Shown: positions 1 through 8,182 of the stretch, in pieces
Layout: each line of letters begins with the position of its first letter
How positions within the stretch are numbered: position 1 is the stretch's first letter
Assembly (NCBI RefSeq): GCF_000412675.1
Contig: NC_021505.1
Coordinates: 2,536,501 to 2,600,500, forward strand
From: Pseudomonas putida NBRC 14164
GTDB lineage: Bacteria > Pseudomonadota > Gammaproteobacteria > Pseudomonadales > Pseudomonadaceae
DNA: 64,000 bases
Direction of reading: 5' to 3'
Position numbers and translations under genes: made by a program
Notes under the pieces: model-generated
Told to the model about the DNA's origin: nothing
Seen by the model: only the letters and a program-made list of their open reading frames with translations
Database searches by the model: none

Positions 1-276
1 GAAGCCCTTGAGCGAACCCAGACCGTAGTACAGCAGGAACAGCTGGGCCAGCAGCGGCGAGCCGCGGAAGAAGTACACGTAGCCGGCGGCCATGCGCTGC
101 AGCAGCAGGCTGCGCGACATGCGCGCCAGGGCTAGCAACAGGCCGAGTACGGCGCCCAGGGTGAAGGAAATGGCCACCAGTTTGGCGGTTACCAGCAGGC
201 CGTCGAGGAAGCGCGGGCCGTAGCGTTCCAGCAGGTCTGGGTCCACCACCAGTGCCAGCAGTTGTTCAAAGCTCAT
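1..276 (-). CDS. Polar amino acid ABC transporter permease (HisM/GlnP family), cut by the window edge
   Basis: This is the N-terminal 92 codons of an inner-membrane permease that continues beyond base 1. The protein begins MSFEQLLALVVDPDLL, then has a hydrophobic segment (LLVTAKLVAISFTLGAVLG) and FFRGSPLLAQLFLLYYG. That last stretch is the hallmark N-terminal region of the HisM/GlnP amino acid permeases. Its ATG overlaps the stop of the upstream permease gene in an ATGA arrangement, so the two permeases are translationally coupled and probably form a heterodimeric channel. The ATPase is presumably further left, outside the window. Context (binding protein, RpiR regulator, dpkA) suggests a basic amino acid such as D-lysine as substrate; that is inference. 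Confidence 0.9.
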   Translation of the reverse strand, partial: MSFEQLLALVVDPDLLERYGPRFLDGLLVTAKLVAISFTLGAVLGLLLALARMSRSLLLQRMAAGYVYFFRGSPLLAQLFLLYYGLGSLKGF

Positions 277-992
277 GCCCGTGCTCCTAGCAGGTGGCGG
301 TTACTGCGCCGTTCGATGAAGGCGAACACGCGCCCGGAAAGCGCTGCGAACAGCAGGTAACCCAGGCAGGCGACGCCATAGAAGAACATCGGCTCCTTGG
401 TCACGCTGACGGCCAGGTTGGTCTGGCGCATCAGGTCGACCAGCGAAATGGTCGACACCAGCGAAGTGTCCTTGAGCAGCGACAGCCAGTTGTTCGACAG
501 GCCGGGCAGGGCGATGCGGGTCAGTTGTGGCAGCAGCACCTTGAAGAAGACGGTGCGCTTGCTCAGGCCCAATGCCGAGCAGGCCTCCAGCTGGCCCTTG
601 GGCAGGGTCTTGAAGGCGGCCAGCCAGATCTCGCTTGAGAACGCGGCGAACACCAGGCTGAAGGCGATCATCGCGGCGAGGAAGGTGTTGATCAGGAATT
701 CACCCTGATAGCCCATGGCCGCGAGGATTTTCTGCGCGGCGATCTGGCAGCCGTAATAGATGATCAGCAGTGTCAGCAGTTCGGGCAGGCCGCGGAACAC
801 CGTAGAGAATGTGGTGGCCCAGGCCCGTGGCAGGCGCTTGCGCGAGCGCGCTGCCAGCGCTACCAGCAGGCCCAGCGGCAGGCCGATGGGCAGGCAGGCC
901 AGTGCCAGTGAAACAGTCACCAGGGCGCCGGCCAGCAGCGCCTGGCCCCAGCCTCCGCTGGCGAAGGACAGCAAGGACAATTGATCGAGCAT
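273..992 (-). CDS. Polar amino acid ABC transporter permease (HisQ family)
   Basis: Predicted 239-residue inner-membrane subunit of an amino acid importer. The motif FRGLPELLTLLIIYYG, about five hydrophobic segments, and the EAA loop ACSALGLSKRTVFFKVLLPQ that docks the ATPase are all visible. I chose the ATG at 992 because an AAGG ribosome site lies about 8 bases upstream. A GTG at 1001 in the same frame would add MFV but leave no room for a ribosome site. It is separated from the binding-protein gene by about 140 bases that hold an inverted REP pair, and its stop overlaps the next permease. The REP pair may let the binding protein be made in excess over the membrane subunits. Confidence 0.92.
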   Translation of the reverse strand: MLDQLSLLSFASGGWGQALLAGALVTVSLALACLPIGLPLGLLVALAARSRKRLPRAWATTFSTVFRGLPELLTLLIIYYGCQIAAQKILAAMGYQGEFLINTFLAAMIAFSLVFAAFSSEIWLAAFKTLPKGQLEACSALGLSKRTVFFKVLLPQLTRIALPGLSNNWLSLLKDTSLVSTISLVDLMRQTNLAVSVTKEPMFFYGVACLGYLLFAALSGRVFAFIERRSNRHLLGARA

Positions 993-1016
993 GACGAACA
1001 CCTTGTGTTGACCTTA

Positions 1017-1112
1017 CCGGCCTCATCGCCGGCAAGCCAGCTCCCACAAGACTGCACATCTGTCAGGCCTTGTGCGGTTATGTGGGAGCTGGCTTGTCGG
1101 CGATAGGGCCGG
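1017..1112. repeat. Inverted pair of P. putida REP elements inside the ABC operon
   Basis: Two facing copies of the same REP type (core GCCGGCAAGCCAGCTCCCACA, slightly diverged in the right copy) occupy about 1017-1048 and 1081-1112. They lie between the binding-protein gene and the first permease gene and can fold into a long hairpin in the transcript. The likely effect is protection of upstream mRNA or partial termination; this is inferred from REP elements in general. Confidence 0.88.
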
Positions 1113-1135
1113 ATCAGGCGAGCCGGGCTCTAAGG

Positions 1136-1888
1136 TCAGTTGTAGATATCGAAAGCGAAGTACTTGCTGGCGATCTTCTGGTACGTGCCGTTGGCCACGA
1201 TCTGTTGCAGCGCGGTGTTCAGGCGCTGGCGCAGGGCTTCGTCGTCCTTGCGCACGGCAATGGCGGCATCGGCCTTGGTGTCGGCCACGTCGCCGAGGAT
1301 CTTGCAGCAATCCCCGCCGTTCTTGGTCATCCACTCGTGCAGCGGGAATTTATCGGCAATTACCCCGTCCAGGCGCCCGGCGGCCAGGTCGGCGTTGGCT
1401 TCATCCATGGTCGGGTACAGCTTCACATCGGCCCCGGCCTTGCCATACACGTCTTCGGCGTAAATAGCCTGGGTTGACGACGACTGGGCACCGACGGTGT
1501 AGCCGACGAAGTCGGTCTGGGCGCTGTCGATCTTGCTGTCCTTGGCGACTGCGACGGTCAGCGGGGTGCGGTAGTAGTGGTCGGTGAAGGCGATTTTCTT
1601 GCGGCGCTCTTCGGTATTGATCATCGACGCGACGACGGCGTCGTACTTGCGCGCCATCAGGGCGGGGATGATGCCTTCCCAGTCCTGGGCCACCAGCGTG
1701 CACTCGACTTTCATCTGTTCGCACAGGGCATGGGTGATGTCGATATCGAAGCCGTGCAGCTTGTTATCGGCGTCTACATAGTTGAAGGGCGGGTAGGCAC
1801 CCTCGGTGGCGAAGCGCAGGGTTTCGGCACTGGCGGCACCCGTCAGCAGCAGGGCACACGCACCCACCAAGGCCATGGTCTTGTTCAT
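1136..1888 (-). CDS. Periplasmic amino acid-binding protein of an ABC importer (family 3)
   Basis: Predicted 250 residues. The start chosen (MNKTMALVGACALLLTGAASA) gives a clear signal peptide cleaved after ASA and has GAGGT upstream; the frame stays open further upstream but that part overlaps the regulator gene. The mature part begins ETLRFATEGAYPPFNY, the signature of the SBP_bac_3 lysine/arginine/ornithine- and histidine-binding proteins. It continues with FDIDITHALCEQM, typical of the ligand pocket, and an NTEERRKKIAFTDHYY stretch. Two adjacent cysteines (GGDCCK) are present. It lies 22 bases after the RpiR gene and ahead of two permeases, forming one operon. The D-lysine locus context suggests a basic amino acid ligand; specificity is not proven by sequence. 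Confidence 0.9.
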   Translation of the reverse strand: MNKTMALVGACALLLTGAASAETLRFATEGAYPPFNYVDADNKLHGFDIDITHALCEQMKVECTLVAQDWEGIIPALMARKYDAVVASMINTEERRKKIAFTDHYYRTPLTVAVAKDSKIDSAQTDFVGYTVGAQSSSTQAIYAEDVYGKAGADVKLYPTMDEANADLAAGRLDGVIADKFPLHEWMTKNGGDCCKILGDVADTKADAAIAVRKDDEALRQRLNTALQQIVANGTYQKIASKYFAFDIYN

Positions 1889-1910
1889 CTCGCACCTCAT
1901 TGCACTCTTG

Positions 1911-2783
1911 CTATTGTTGTTTGCCCGTCGGCCACGAGGTGTAGCCGACGAATTCGTTATGTAGAGCGGCAGTCGCTTCCAAGCGTTTTTCAACATCAGG
2001 CCCGAGTTTCTTGCAGACCTCGTTGACCATCAGGTGTACCCACGACAGCATCGTCGAGGTGGATTCCCAGAACAGATTGAACTCGGTGGGGATGCGGAAC
2101 ACCTCGTCGGCGTTGGCATCGGCCCAGTCACAGAAGGTGTCGGTCACCAGGGTGACCGCAATGCCCGCCTCGCGTGCCTTCTGGCACAGCAGCAGGGCGT
2201 GGCGGGAATAACGGCGCGCCTCGAACACCACCAGGGCGCTGTCTTCGGCACGGCCCAGCAGCACCTCGCCGAAGTGCCCGGCGCTGATGTCCACCAGTTG
2301 CACGCCATCGCGCAGGTACTGCAGCAGGTGGCTCATGCACATGGCGATGCCGCGCTCGGTCTGGAAACCGGCGATGAACACCCGCGGCTTGCTCGCCAGG
2401 CGTTGCGCTACGCTGTGCCAGGTGGGGCTTTGGCGGTACTCGTGCACACGCATCAAGGCGGCGATTTCCAGCTCCAGGCTGCCGGCGTTGTCACTGGCGT
2501 CCTGGTTCTGGCGGTAATCTTGCAGGCGGTCGCCCACCAGCCATGGGCCGTCGCCCAGGTCGTTCTGCAGGTCTTGCTTAAGCGCCTTGAGGTGGGCATA
2601 ACCGAGTGAGCGGCAGAAGCGCCCGACGCTCGATTCGCTGACGCCCAGCTTGGCGGCAATGCTGGCGGAGGTCTGGAACGGCAGTTCGTGCAGGTTGGCG
2701 AGCATGTAGGTGGCGATCTTGCGGCCCGAGGCAGCGGCCCCTTCGAGGCTGTTTTCCAGGCGTTGCTTGATCGGTTGGCTCAT
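1911..2783 (-). CDS. RpiR/MurR-family transcriptional regulator of the ABC/dpkA locus
   Basis: Predicted 290 residues starting MSQPIKQRLENSLEGAAASG. The N-terminal half carries the RpiR helix-turn-helix (SIAAKLGVSESSVGRFCRSLGY). The C-terminal half is a SIS sugar-isomerase-like fold (VFIAGFQTERGIAMCMSHLLQYL and a VVFEARRYSRHALLLCQKA strand). SIS domains normally bind phosphosugars, but RpiR proteins beside amino acid genes are common in pseudomonads. It is the first gene of the minus-strand operon with the importer and is divergent from dpkA, so it very likely controls both directions through the inverted repeats in the shared 142-base gap. The frame is open upstream to 2915, but that extension would run across the promoter region. 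Confidence 0.9.
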   Translation of the reverse strand: MSQPIKQRLENSLEGAAASGRKIATYMLANLHELPFQTSASIAAKLGVSESSVGRFCRSLGYAHLKALKQDLQNDLGDGPWLVGDRLQDYRQNQDASDNAGSLELEIAALMRVHEYRQSPTWHSVAQRLASKPRVFIAGFQTERGIAMCMSHLLQYLRDGVQLVDISAGHFGEVLLGRAEDSALVVFEARRYSRHALLLCQKAREAGIAVTLVTDTFCDWADANADEVFRIPTEFNLFWESTSTMLSWVHLMVNEVCKKLGPDVEKRLEATAALHNEFVGYTSWPTGKQQ

Positions 2784-2811
2784 GCTGCGGCTCCAGGGGT
2801 AAGGCTTGGGA

Positions 2812-2862
2812 AGAAAATGAATGTTTTCTGTCATCAAGTCAACATTTGACAGATTGCTGTCA
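2812..2862. promoter_or_regulatory. Candidate operators in the rpiR/dpkA divergent promoter region
   Basis: Two perfect inverted repeats sit in the gap between the divergent starts: AGAAAA-N6-TTTTCT at 2812-2829 and TGACAG-N4-CTGTCA at 2847-2862. A further TGTCA lies at 2829-2833. GAAA/TTTC-type half-sites are common in RpiR operators. The assignment to this regulator rests on position and is inference. Confidence 0.5.
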
Positions 2863-2925
2863 CATGCCGGAAAGTTTTTGTCGTTGCAACGCTGTAGCCA
2901 TTCCAATACCAACAAGGAGCTTCAG

Positions 2926-3951
2926 ATGTCCGCACCTTCCACCAGCACCGTCGTGCGTATGCCTTTTACCGAGCTGCAGGGTCTGTTGCAGGCCATTTTT
3001 CAGCGCCATGACTGCAGCGAGAGCGTGGCCCGGGTGCTGGCTTACAACTGCGCCAGCGCCCAGCGCGATGGTGCTCACAGCCACGGCGTATTCCGTATGC
3101 CTGGCTACGTCTCGACGTTGGCCAGCGGTTGGGTCGATGGCCAGGCCACACCGAAGGTCAGCGACGTAGCGGCCGGTTATGTACGTGTCGATGCAGCGGG
3201 CGGCTTTGCCCAGCCGGCGTTGGCAGCGGCCCGTGAGCTGTTGGTAGCCAAAGCGCGCAACGCGGGTATTGCCGTGCTGGCGATCCACAACTCGCACCAC
3301 TTCGCCGCGCTGTGGCCGGATGTAGAACCGTTCGCCGACGAGGGCCTGGTGGCACTGAGCGTGGTCAACAGCATGACCTGCGTGGTGCCGCATGGCGCAC
3401 GCAAGCCCCTGTTCGGTACCAACCCCATCGCTTTTGCGGCGCCGTGTGCCGAACACGATCCGATCGTTTTCGACATGGCCACCAGCGCCATGGCCCACGG
3501 TGACGTGCAGATTGCCGCGCGTGCCGGCCAGCAACTGCCGGAAGGCATGGGCGTGGACGCCAATGGCGAACCGACCACCGACCCCTTGGCCATTCTCGAA
3601 GGCGGCGCCTTGCTGCCGTTTGGCGGGCACAAGGGTTCGGCGTTGTCGATGATGGTCGAGTTGCTGGCGGCGGCGCTGACCGGGGGTAATTTCTCTTGGG
3701 AATTCGACTGGTCGGGCCACCCGGGGGCGAAGACACCCTGGACCGGGCAGCTGCTTATCGTCATCGACCCCGGCAAGGCAGAAGGCGAGCAATTTGCCCA
3801 GCGCAGCCGCGAACTGGTGGAGCAGATGCAGGCGGTGGGCCTGACGCGTATGCCGGGTGAGCGGCGCTATCGTGAGCGCGAGGTGGCCGAGGAGGAGGGG
3901 GTGGCGCTAACCGAGCAGGAGCTGCAGGGGCTGAAAGCGCTGCTTGGCTGA
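2926..3951 (+). CDS. dpkA: Delta1-piperideine-2-carboxylate / Delta1-pyrroline-2-carboxylate reductase (type II malate/lactate dehydrogenase family)
   Basis: Predicted 341 residues, ATG at 2926 with AAGGAGC just upstream. The family is the non-Rossmann Ldh2/malate-L-lactate dehydrogenase group, to which NADPH-dependent DpkA belongs. DpkA reduces the cyclic imine formed from D-lysine or D-proline to L-pipecolate or L-proline. Visible hallmarks are DGAHSHGVFRMPGY (HSHG near residues 51-54), NSHHFAALWPDVEPFA, PHGARKPLFGTNPIAFAAP, VFDMATSAMAHG and PFGGHKGSALSMMVELL. The downstream aminotransferase and the upstream amino acid importer match the P. putida D-lysine locus I remember, which raises confidence in DpkA over a simple hydroxyacid dehydrogenase. 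Confidence 0.82.
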   Translation: MSAPSTSTVVRMPFTELQGLLQAIFQRHDCSESVARVLAYNCASAQRDGAHSHGVFRMPGYVSTLASGWVDGQATPKVSDVAAGYVRVDAAGGFAQPALAAARELLVAKARNAGIAVLAIHNSHHFAALWPDVEPFADEGLVALSVVNSMTCVVPHGARKPLFGTNPIAFAAPCAEHDPIVFDMATSAMAHGDVQIAARAGQQLPEGMGVDANGEPTTDPLAILEGGALLPFGGHKGSALSMMVELLAAALTGGNFSWEFDWSGHPGAKTPWTGQLLIVIDPGKAEGEQFAQRSRELVEQMQAVGLTRMPGERRYREREVAEEEGVALTEQELQGLKALLG

Positions 3952-3952
3952 C

Positions 3953-4043
3953 CCGGCCTCTTCGCGGGTAAACCCGCTCCCACAGGTACTGCACAGGTTC
4001 CAAGGGCAGTGGTACCCGTGTGGGAGCGGGTTTACCCGCGAAG
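3953..4043. repeat. Inverted pair of P. putida REP elements
   Basis: Facing copies with the core GCGGGTAAACCCGCTCCCACA occupy about 3953-3986 and 4019-4043, immediately after the dpkA stop. They separate dpkA from the aminotransferase gene and may end or stabilise the dpkA message. Confidence 0.9.
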
Positions 4044-4176
4044 AATCCAGCACAAATCCCAAGCCATGCAATGTTGCATAGACAACCTTGCACAATAGTG
4101 GATGTTCCTGAGCGCACACTCCGGGTATGCTCAGGTCTGCCTTTTCGAACTGTCCTGATCCAAGGAGCTGCACGCT

Positions 4177-5373
4177 GTGTTCAAACATGTCGATGCCTAT
4201 GCCGGCGACCCGATCCTCTCGCTGATGGAAACCTTCAAGGCCGACCCGCGCGCCGACAAGGTCAACCTGAGTATCGGCCTGTATTACGATGAGGCTGGCG
4301 TAGTACCGCAACTGGCGGCTGTGGATGCGGTGGAAAAACGCATTGCCGGCCAGGACCACGAAGCGTCCCTTTACCTGCCGATGGAAGGCCTGGCCAGCTA
4401 CCGCCAGGCCATCCAGGCGCTGCTGTTCGGTGCCGATCACCCGGCCGTGACCGGCGGTCGCGTGGCCACTGTGCAGACTGTGGGTGGCTCCGGCGCCCTG
4501 AAAGTCGGTGCCGACTTCCTCAAGCGCTACTTCCCGCAGGCCGAAGTCTGGGTCAGCAACCCGACCTGGGACAACCACCGCGCCATCTTCGAAGGCGCCG
4601 GCTTCAAGGTGCACACCTACCCGTATTTTGACCAGGCCACCCGTGGCGTGGACTTCGACGGCATGCTGGCTACCCTGCAGACCCTGCCGGCCAACAGCGT
4701 GGTACTGCTGCACCCGTGCTGCCATAACCCCACCGGTGCCGACCTTACGCAAAACCAGTGGCAACAAGTGGTCGAAGTGGTCAAGGCACGCCAGCTGATC
4801 CCGTTCCTCGACATCGCCTACCAAGGCTTCGCCGAAGGCCTGGTGGAAGACGCCTACGCCATCCGCGAAATGGCCCGCGCCGGTGTACCGTGCCTGGTCA
4901 GCAACTCGTTCTCGAAGATCTTCTCGCTGTACGGCGAGCGGGTAGGGGGGCTGTCGGTGGTCTGCGACGATGACGCCACTGCCCAGAGCGTGCTGGGCCA
5001 GCTCAAGGCAACCGTGCGCCGCAACTACTCCAGCCCGCCCAATTTTGGCGCCCAGCTGGTTGCAGGCGTGCTCAGCGATGCAGCCCTCAATGCCCAGTGG
5101 GCCGAGGAAGTCGAAGTGATGCGCAAGCGTATCCTCGACATGCGTCAGGCGCTGGTCGATGCCCTGGCCGTGCTGCTGCCAGGCCAGGACTTCCAGTTCT
5201 TCCTGCGCCAGCGTGGCATGTTCAGCTACACCGGCTTCAGCGTCGAGCAAGTGCGCCGCCTGCGTGACGAGTTTGGCGTGTACCTGATCGACAGTGGCCG
5301 CGTGTGCATGTCCGGTCTGCGCCCGGCCAACCTGCAACAGGTTGCCGAAGCGTTCGCTGCTGTTCAGAAATAA
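4177..5373 (+). CDS. amaC: Aspartate/aromatic aminotransferase family class I enzyme, probable D-lysine-pathway aminotransferase AmaC
   Basis: 398 residues, starting at a GTG (4177) with CAAGGAGC ending about 8 bases upstream. It is a PLP-dependent class I aminotransferase of the AspC/TyrB subgroup. Visible features are [61 protein letters not shown] and the PLP lysine in [15 protein letters not shown] (Lys247). [14 protein letters not shown] and GRVCMSGL close the active site. A general aromatic or aspartate aminotransferase is the sequence-level call. The AmaC role (removing the alpha amino group of D-lysine to feed DpkA) follows from the neighbourhood, which matches the P. putida locus as I recall it. 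Length is normal for the family. Confidence 0.8.
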   Translation: MFKHVDAYAGDPILSLMETFKADPRADKVNLSIGLYYDEAGVVPQLAAVDAVEKRIAGQDHEASLYLPMEGLASYRQAIQALLFGADHPAVTGGRVATVQTVGGSGALKVGADFLKRYFPQAEVWVSNPTWDNHRAIFEGAGFKVHTYPYFDQATRGVDFDGMLATLQTLPANSVVLLHPCCHNPTGADLTQNQWQQVVEVVKARQLIPFLDIAYQGFAEGLVEDAYAIREMARAGVPCLVSNSFSKIFSLYGERVGGLSVVCDDDATAQSVLGQLKATVRRNYSSPPNFGAQLVAGVLSDAALNAQWAEEVEVMRKRILDMRQALVDALAVLLPGQDFQFFLRQRGMFSYTGFSVEQVRRLRDEFGVYLIDSGRVCMSGLRPANLQQVAEAFAAVQK

Positions 5374-5381
5374 TGCCGTAC

Positions 5382-5404
5382 GGGGCGCCCCGCGCCCCTT
5401 TCTC
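5382..5404 (+). terminator. Intrinsic terminator after the aminotransferase gene
   Basis: GGGGCGC and GCGCCCC pair perfectly around a CCC loop, followed by TTTCTCT. It lies 8 bases past the TAA stop. Confidence 0.75.
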
Positions 5405-5580
5405 TACGCAAAAGCGCTCCCAGAAAACGCCCCTCTTGCATCTTCCTGCATAGATAAAAATCGCTGTCCTCGGATAGGTTCGCATGGTCCCGTGTACCTG
5501 TTAGTTCTGCCAGTTGTGGCCTGAGTGTGATCTGCCAATACTAGTGCAGCAGTAAATGAACTCAGGTGCGAGGGCTAAGA

Positions 5581-6480
5581 GTGAAGCTATTCTATTGCGC
5601 AGGAAAAGTGCATAGCCTGAAGTCGGAGGATGGCGTTCGGCAGGTCATTCGCCATGATAGAGAAGTGCTGGTAGAGCGGGGCGCTAGTAGCTACATGACC
5701 TGGGGGGATAAGCAGGCTTCAGTTTTTGGGGGCATGGGGCCAGTCGGGGTTCATGGAAAAAGCTATACCGTCTACGGCGTTCATGAATTTGCTGCTGAAA
5801 CAGTCGGCCTCATCGGCTTTTCAGGGTATTACTTCGACGCATTGTCCACTTGTTATCTGCTGGGCAACGGTTATCGTAGCTACAGCCCGAGGATGATGCG
5901 TTTCTTGTCACCCGATAGCCTGAGCCCGTTTGATTTAGGAGGTCTGAACGCTTATGGCTATTGTTCCGGAGACCCGATTAATCGTGTAGATGATAATGGC
6001 CGATTCTGGGGCTGGGCATTGAGCGTGAAAGTTGTAAGTTTCAAGGTTCGTAGAAGTAACAGGTTTGAGGTCAGGAGACAAATTACGTCTGCTGGGGGGG
6101 AGTGGGGGGAGGTCAAGGTTGCCAAGCTTGATCAAGGCTTTAAAGTAGAGTTTGATAAGGCGCCCATAAATAAACTAAGCGTTGATGATATGGCTCCTAT
6201 TAAGTCGTTCGTTCTGTATCGATCTATGCAAAATGCTAAGCGTGCCTATATAGCCGGGGCCGTATATAGGTTAGATGTTCCGCGAAAGGGCATGTTTGAA
6301 ATGCAGTATGATAAAGTAAATGAAATGGTCAGAAAGTTACGCGAAACCGGAAGCCGTGCAGAGTACCAGCGTGCCCACACAGCGAACATGGCGAAAATAG
6401 ATTATTGGATGGCGGAAATGAAAAAAAATCGCGATGCGGAGGCTATTCGGCTAGGCGGCCTTCTGAAGCAACCTGAGTAG
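5581..6480 (+). CDS. Orphan Rhs-core protein with an unrecognised C-terminal domain (candidate polymorphic toxin tip)
   Basis: Predicted 299 residues from GTG 5581, which has GAGGG six bases upstream and gives the N-terminus VKLFYC. A GTG at 5566 in frame is possible. The middle carries the hyperconserved end of Rhs cores: LLGNGYRSYSPRMMRFLSPDS, LNAYGYCSGDPINRVD and DDNG, ending near residue 141. The last roughly 158 residues are different. They are lysine/arginine-rich, encoded by clearly AT-richer DNA than the neighbours, and match no domain I recognise. Rhs proteins normally end in a variable toxin, but this gene is far shorter than a full Rhs filament protein, has no visible secretion partner, and is followed by no small immunity-like gene. 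It could be a displaced toxin tip or a decayed remnant. Confidence 0.8.
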   Translation: MKLFYCAGKVHSLKSEDGVRQVIRHDREVLVERGASSYMTWGDKQASVFGGMGPVGVHGKSYTVYGVHEFAAETVGLIGFSGYYFDALSTCYLLGNGYRSYSPRMMRFLSPDSLSPFDLGGLNAYGYCSGDPINRVDDNGRFWGWALSVKVVSFKVRRSNRFEVRRQITSAGGEWGEVKVAKLDQGFKVEFDKAPINKLSVDDMAPIKSFVLYRSMQNAKRAYIAGAVYRLDVPRKGMFEMQYDKVNEMVRKLRETGSRAEYQRAHTANMAKIDYWMAEMKKNRDAEAIRLGGLLKQPE

Positions 6481-6588
6481 ATTTGCTGGACAAGATGTGT
6501 GACCACCCATGTGTGGTGCCGCTGCAACACTACTGCTCCTTGAGCGCGACCGTGCCAACTTGGGCCGCTGGTGCCACCCTTGTCATGA

Positions 6589-6631
6589 CAAGTGCAACCG
6601 CCCCTCGGAAAAGGGCTTCGCAAGTGCAACC
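6589..6631. promoter_or_regulatory. Pair of 11-base direct repeats upstream of the permease gene
   Basis: CAAGTGCAACC occurs exactly at 6589-6599 and again at 6621-6631, 32 bases apart (three helical turns), about 100 bases before the permease start. Spacing in whole turns is typical of activator or repressor sites bound on one DNA face. No regulator is identified. Confidence 0.4.
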
Positions 6632-6734
6632 TTTCCGTGCACAATCGCGCCCCTCTTTTCCGGTTGAGTTGGGCGAAGGCACTGTTTCGCCATTCTCAGC
6701 CTGTTACAGTCTTGCGAGTGGAGCTTCACCCGGA

Positions 6735-8015
6735 ATGAATGAGCAGGCCCCAAGCGTTGAACAACGCTTTGTAGAATCGACCCCCGCCACTCTCGGCAGC
6801 TGGGCGCGTCACGACACCACCTGGATGCTGGGCCTGTTCGGCACGGCCATTGGCGCCGGGACCCTGTTCCTGCCGATCAACGCCGGGCTTGGCGGTTTCT
6901 GGCCGCTGCTGATCCTGGCTGTACTGGCCTTCCCAATGACCTACTTCGCCCACCGCGGGTTGACCCGCTTCGTGCTCTCCGGGCGCAATGGTGGCGACAT
7001 CACCGAAGTGGTCAAAGAGCACTTCGGCAGTAACGCCGGTGCCGCGATCACCGTGCTCTACTTCTTCGCGATCTTCCCCATCCTGCTTATCTATAGCGTG
7101 GCACTGACCAACACCGTGTCCAGCTTCATCGAGCACCAGTTGCACATGCAGCCGCCGCCGCGTGTGATCCTGTCGTTCGTACTGATCCTCGGCCTGCTGG
7201 CCATCGTGCGCTGTGGCGAGCAGGCCACTGTCAAGGTCATGAGCCTGCTGGTGTACCCGTTCATCGTCGCCCTGGCCCTGCTGGGCCTGTACCTGGTGCC
7301 GCATTGGACCGGTGGCATCCTCGACAGCGCCACTCAGGTGCCGCCGGCCTCGGCCTTCCTGCACACCCTGTGGCTGGCCATTCCGGTAATGGTGTTCTCG
7401 TTCAACCACTCGCCGATCATTTCGGCCTTCGCCGTCGACCAGAAACGCCGCTACGGCGAGCATGCCGACGAGCGTAGCGGCCAGATCCTGCGCCGTGCCC
7501 ACCTGCTGATGGTGGTGATGGTGCTGTTCTTCGTGTTCAGCTGCGTGCTCACCCTGGGCAGCGCCCAACTGGCCGAAGCCAAGGCACAGAACCTGTCGAT
7601 CCTGTCGTACCTGGCCAACCACTTCAGCAACCCGACCATCGAGTTCGCTGCGCCGCTGATCGCCTTCGTGGCCATCGCCAAGTCGTTCCTGGGCCATTAC
7701 ATCGGTGCCAGTGAAGGCCTCAAGGGTATTATCGCCAAGACCGGTGCACGCCCGGGTGCCAAAACCCTGGACCGCGTGGTAGCCGCGTTGATGCTGGTGG
7801 TGTGCTGGATCGTTGCCACCCTCAACCCGAGCATCCTCGGCATGATCGAATCGCTCGGCGGCCCGATCCTTGCGGTGCTGTTGTTCCTGATGCCGATGTA
7901 CGCCATCCACCGTGTACCGTCGATGCGCAAGTACAGCGGTGCAGCCTCCAACGTGTTCGTTGTAGTGGTCGGCCTGGTTGCGTTGACCTCGGTGGTGTAC
8001 GGCCTGCTGGGCTGA
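6735..8015 (+). CDS. Hydroxy/aromatic amino acid permease (HAAAP family, SdaC/serine-threonine type)
   Basis: 426 residues in about eleven hydrophobic segments; an inner-membrane proton symporter for serine, threonine or an aromatic amino acid. The start region reads MNEQAPSVEQRFVESTPATLG, followed by WMLGLFGTAIGAGTLFLPI, the glycine-rich first helix seen in SdaC/TdcC. IPVMVFSFNHSPIISAFA and AIAKSFLGHYIGASEG are further HAAAP landmarks. The frame is open upstream to 6483, but that part has no hydrophobic or family-like content, and the family N-terminus fits ATG 6735. It stands alone between the Rhs gene and tpx, with its own terminator. The exact amino acid cannot be read from sequence. Confidence 0.85.
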   Translation: MNEQAPSVEQRFVESTPATLGSWARHDTTWMLGLFGTAIGAGTLFLPINAGLGGFWPLLILAVLAFPMTYFAHRGLTRFVLSGRNGGDITEVVKEHFGSNAGAAITVLYFFAIFPILLIYSVALTNTVSSFIEHQLHMQPPPRVILSFVLILGLLAIVRCGEQATVKVMSLLVYPFIVALALLGLYLVPHWTGGILDSATQVPPASAFLHTLWLAIPVMVFSFNHSPIISAFAVDQKRRYGEHADERSGQILRRAHLLMVVMVLFFVFSCVLTLGSAQLAEAKAQNLSILSYLANHFSNPTIEFAAPLIAFVAIAKSFLGHYIGASEGLKGIIAKTGARPGAKTLDRVVAALMLVVCWIVATLNPSILGMIESLGGPILAVLLFLMPMYAIHRVPSMRKYSGAASNVFVVVVGLVALTSVVYGLLG

Positions 8016-8034
8016 TTCGCTGCCTGAAATAAAG

Positions 8035-8072
8035 AATGCCCGGGTCGCTTGTCGCAACCTGGGCATTTTTTT
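8035..8072 (+). terminator. Intrinsic terminator after the permease gene
   Basis: ATGCCCGGGT pairs with AACCTGGGCAT across a ten-base loop and is followed by seven or eight T residues, 20 bases past the stop codon. Confidence 0.9.
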
Positions 8073-8182
8073 GTCCACAAAAATTGTCCGGCAATAGAAC
8101 AATTTCACCTGCCCCCATAGGCACCCGGCCGCCTTCATGCTTAACTCAGTGTCCTTTTCAAACCCAGCATAAGGATTTCGTC

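Noticed and set aside
1889..1996. Upstream extension of the ABC binding-protein frame
   Set aside because: It overlaps the end of the regulator gene and would bury the signal peptide; GAGGT lies before the ATG at 1888.
6483..6734. In-frame N-terminal extension of the amino acid permease, also considered as an Rhs immunity gene
   Set aside because: The extension shows no family similarity and holds the direct repeats; no compact small protein with a ribosome site was found for an immunity gene.
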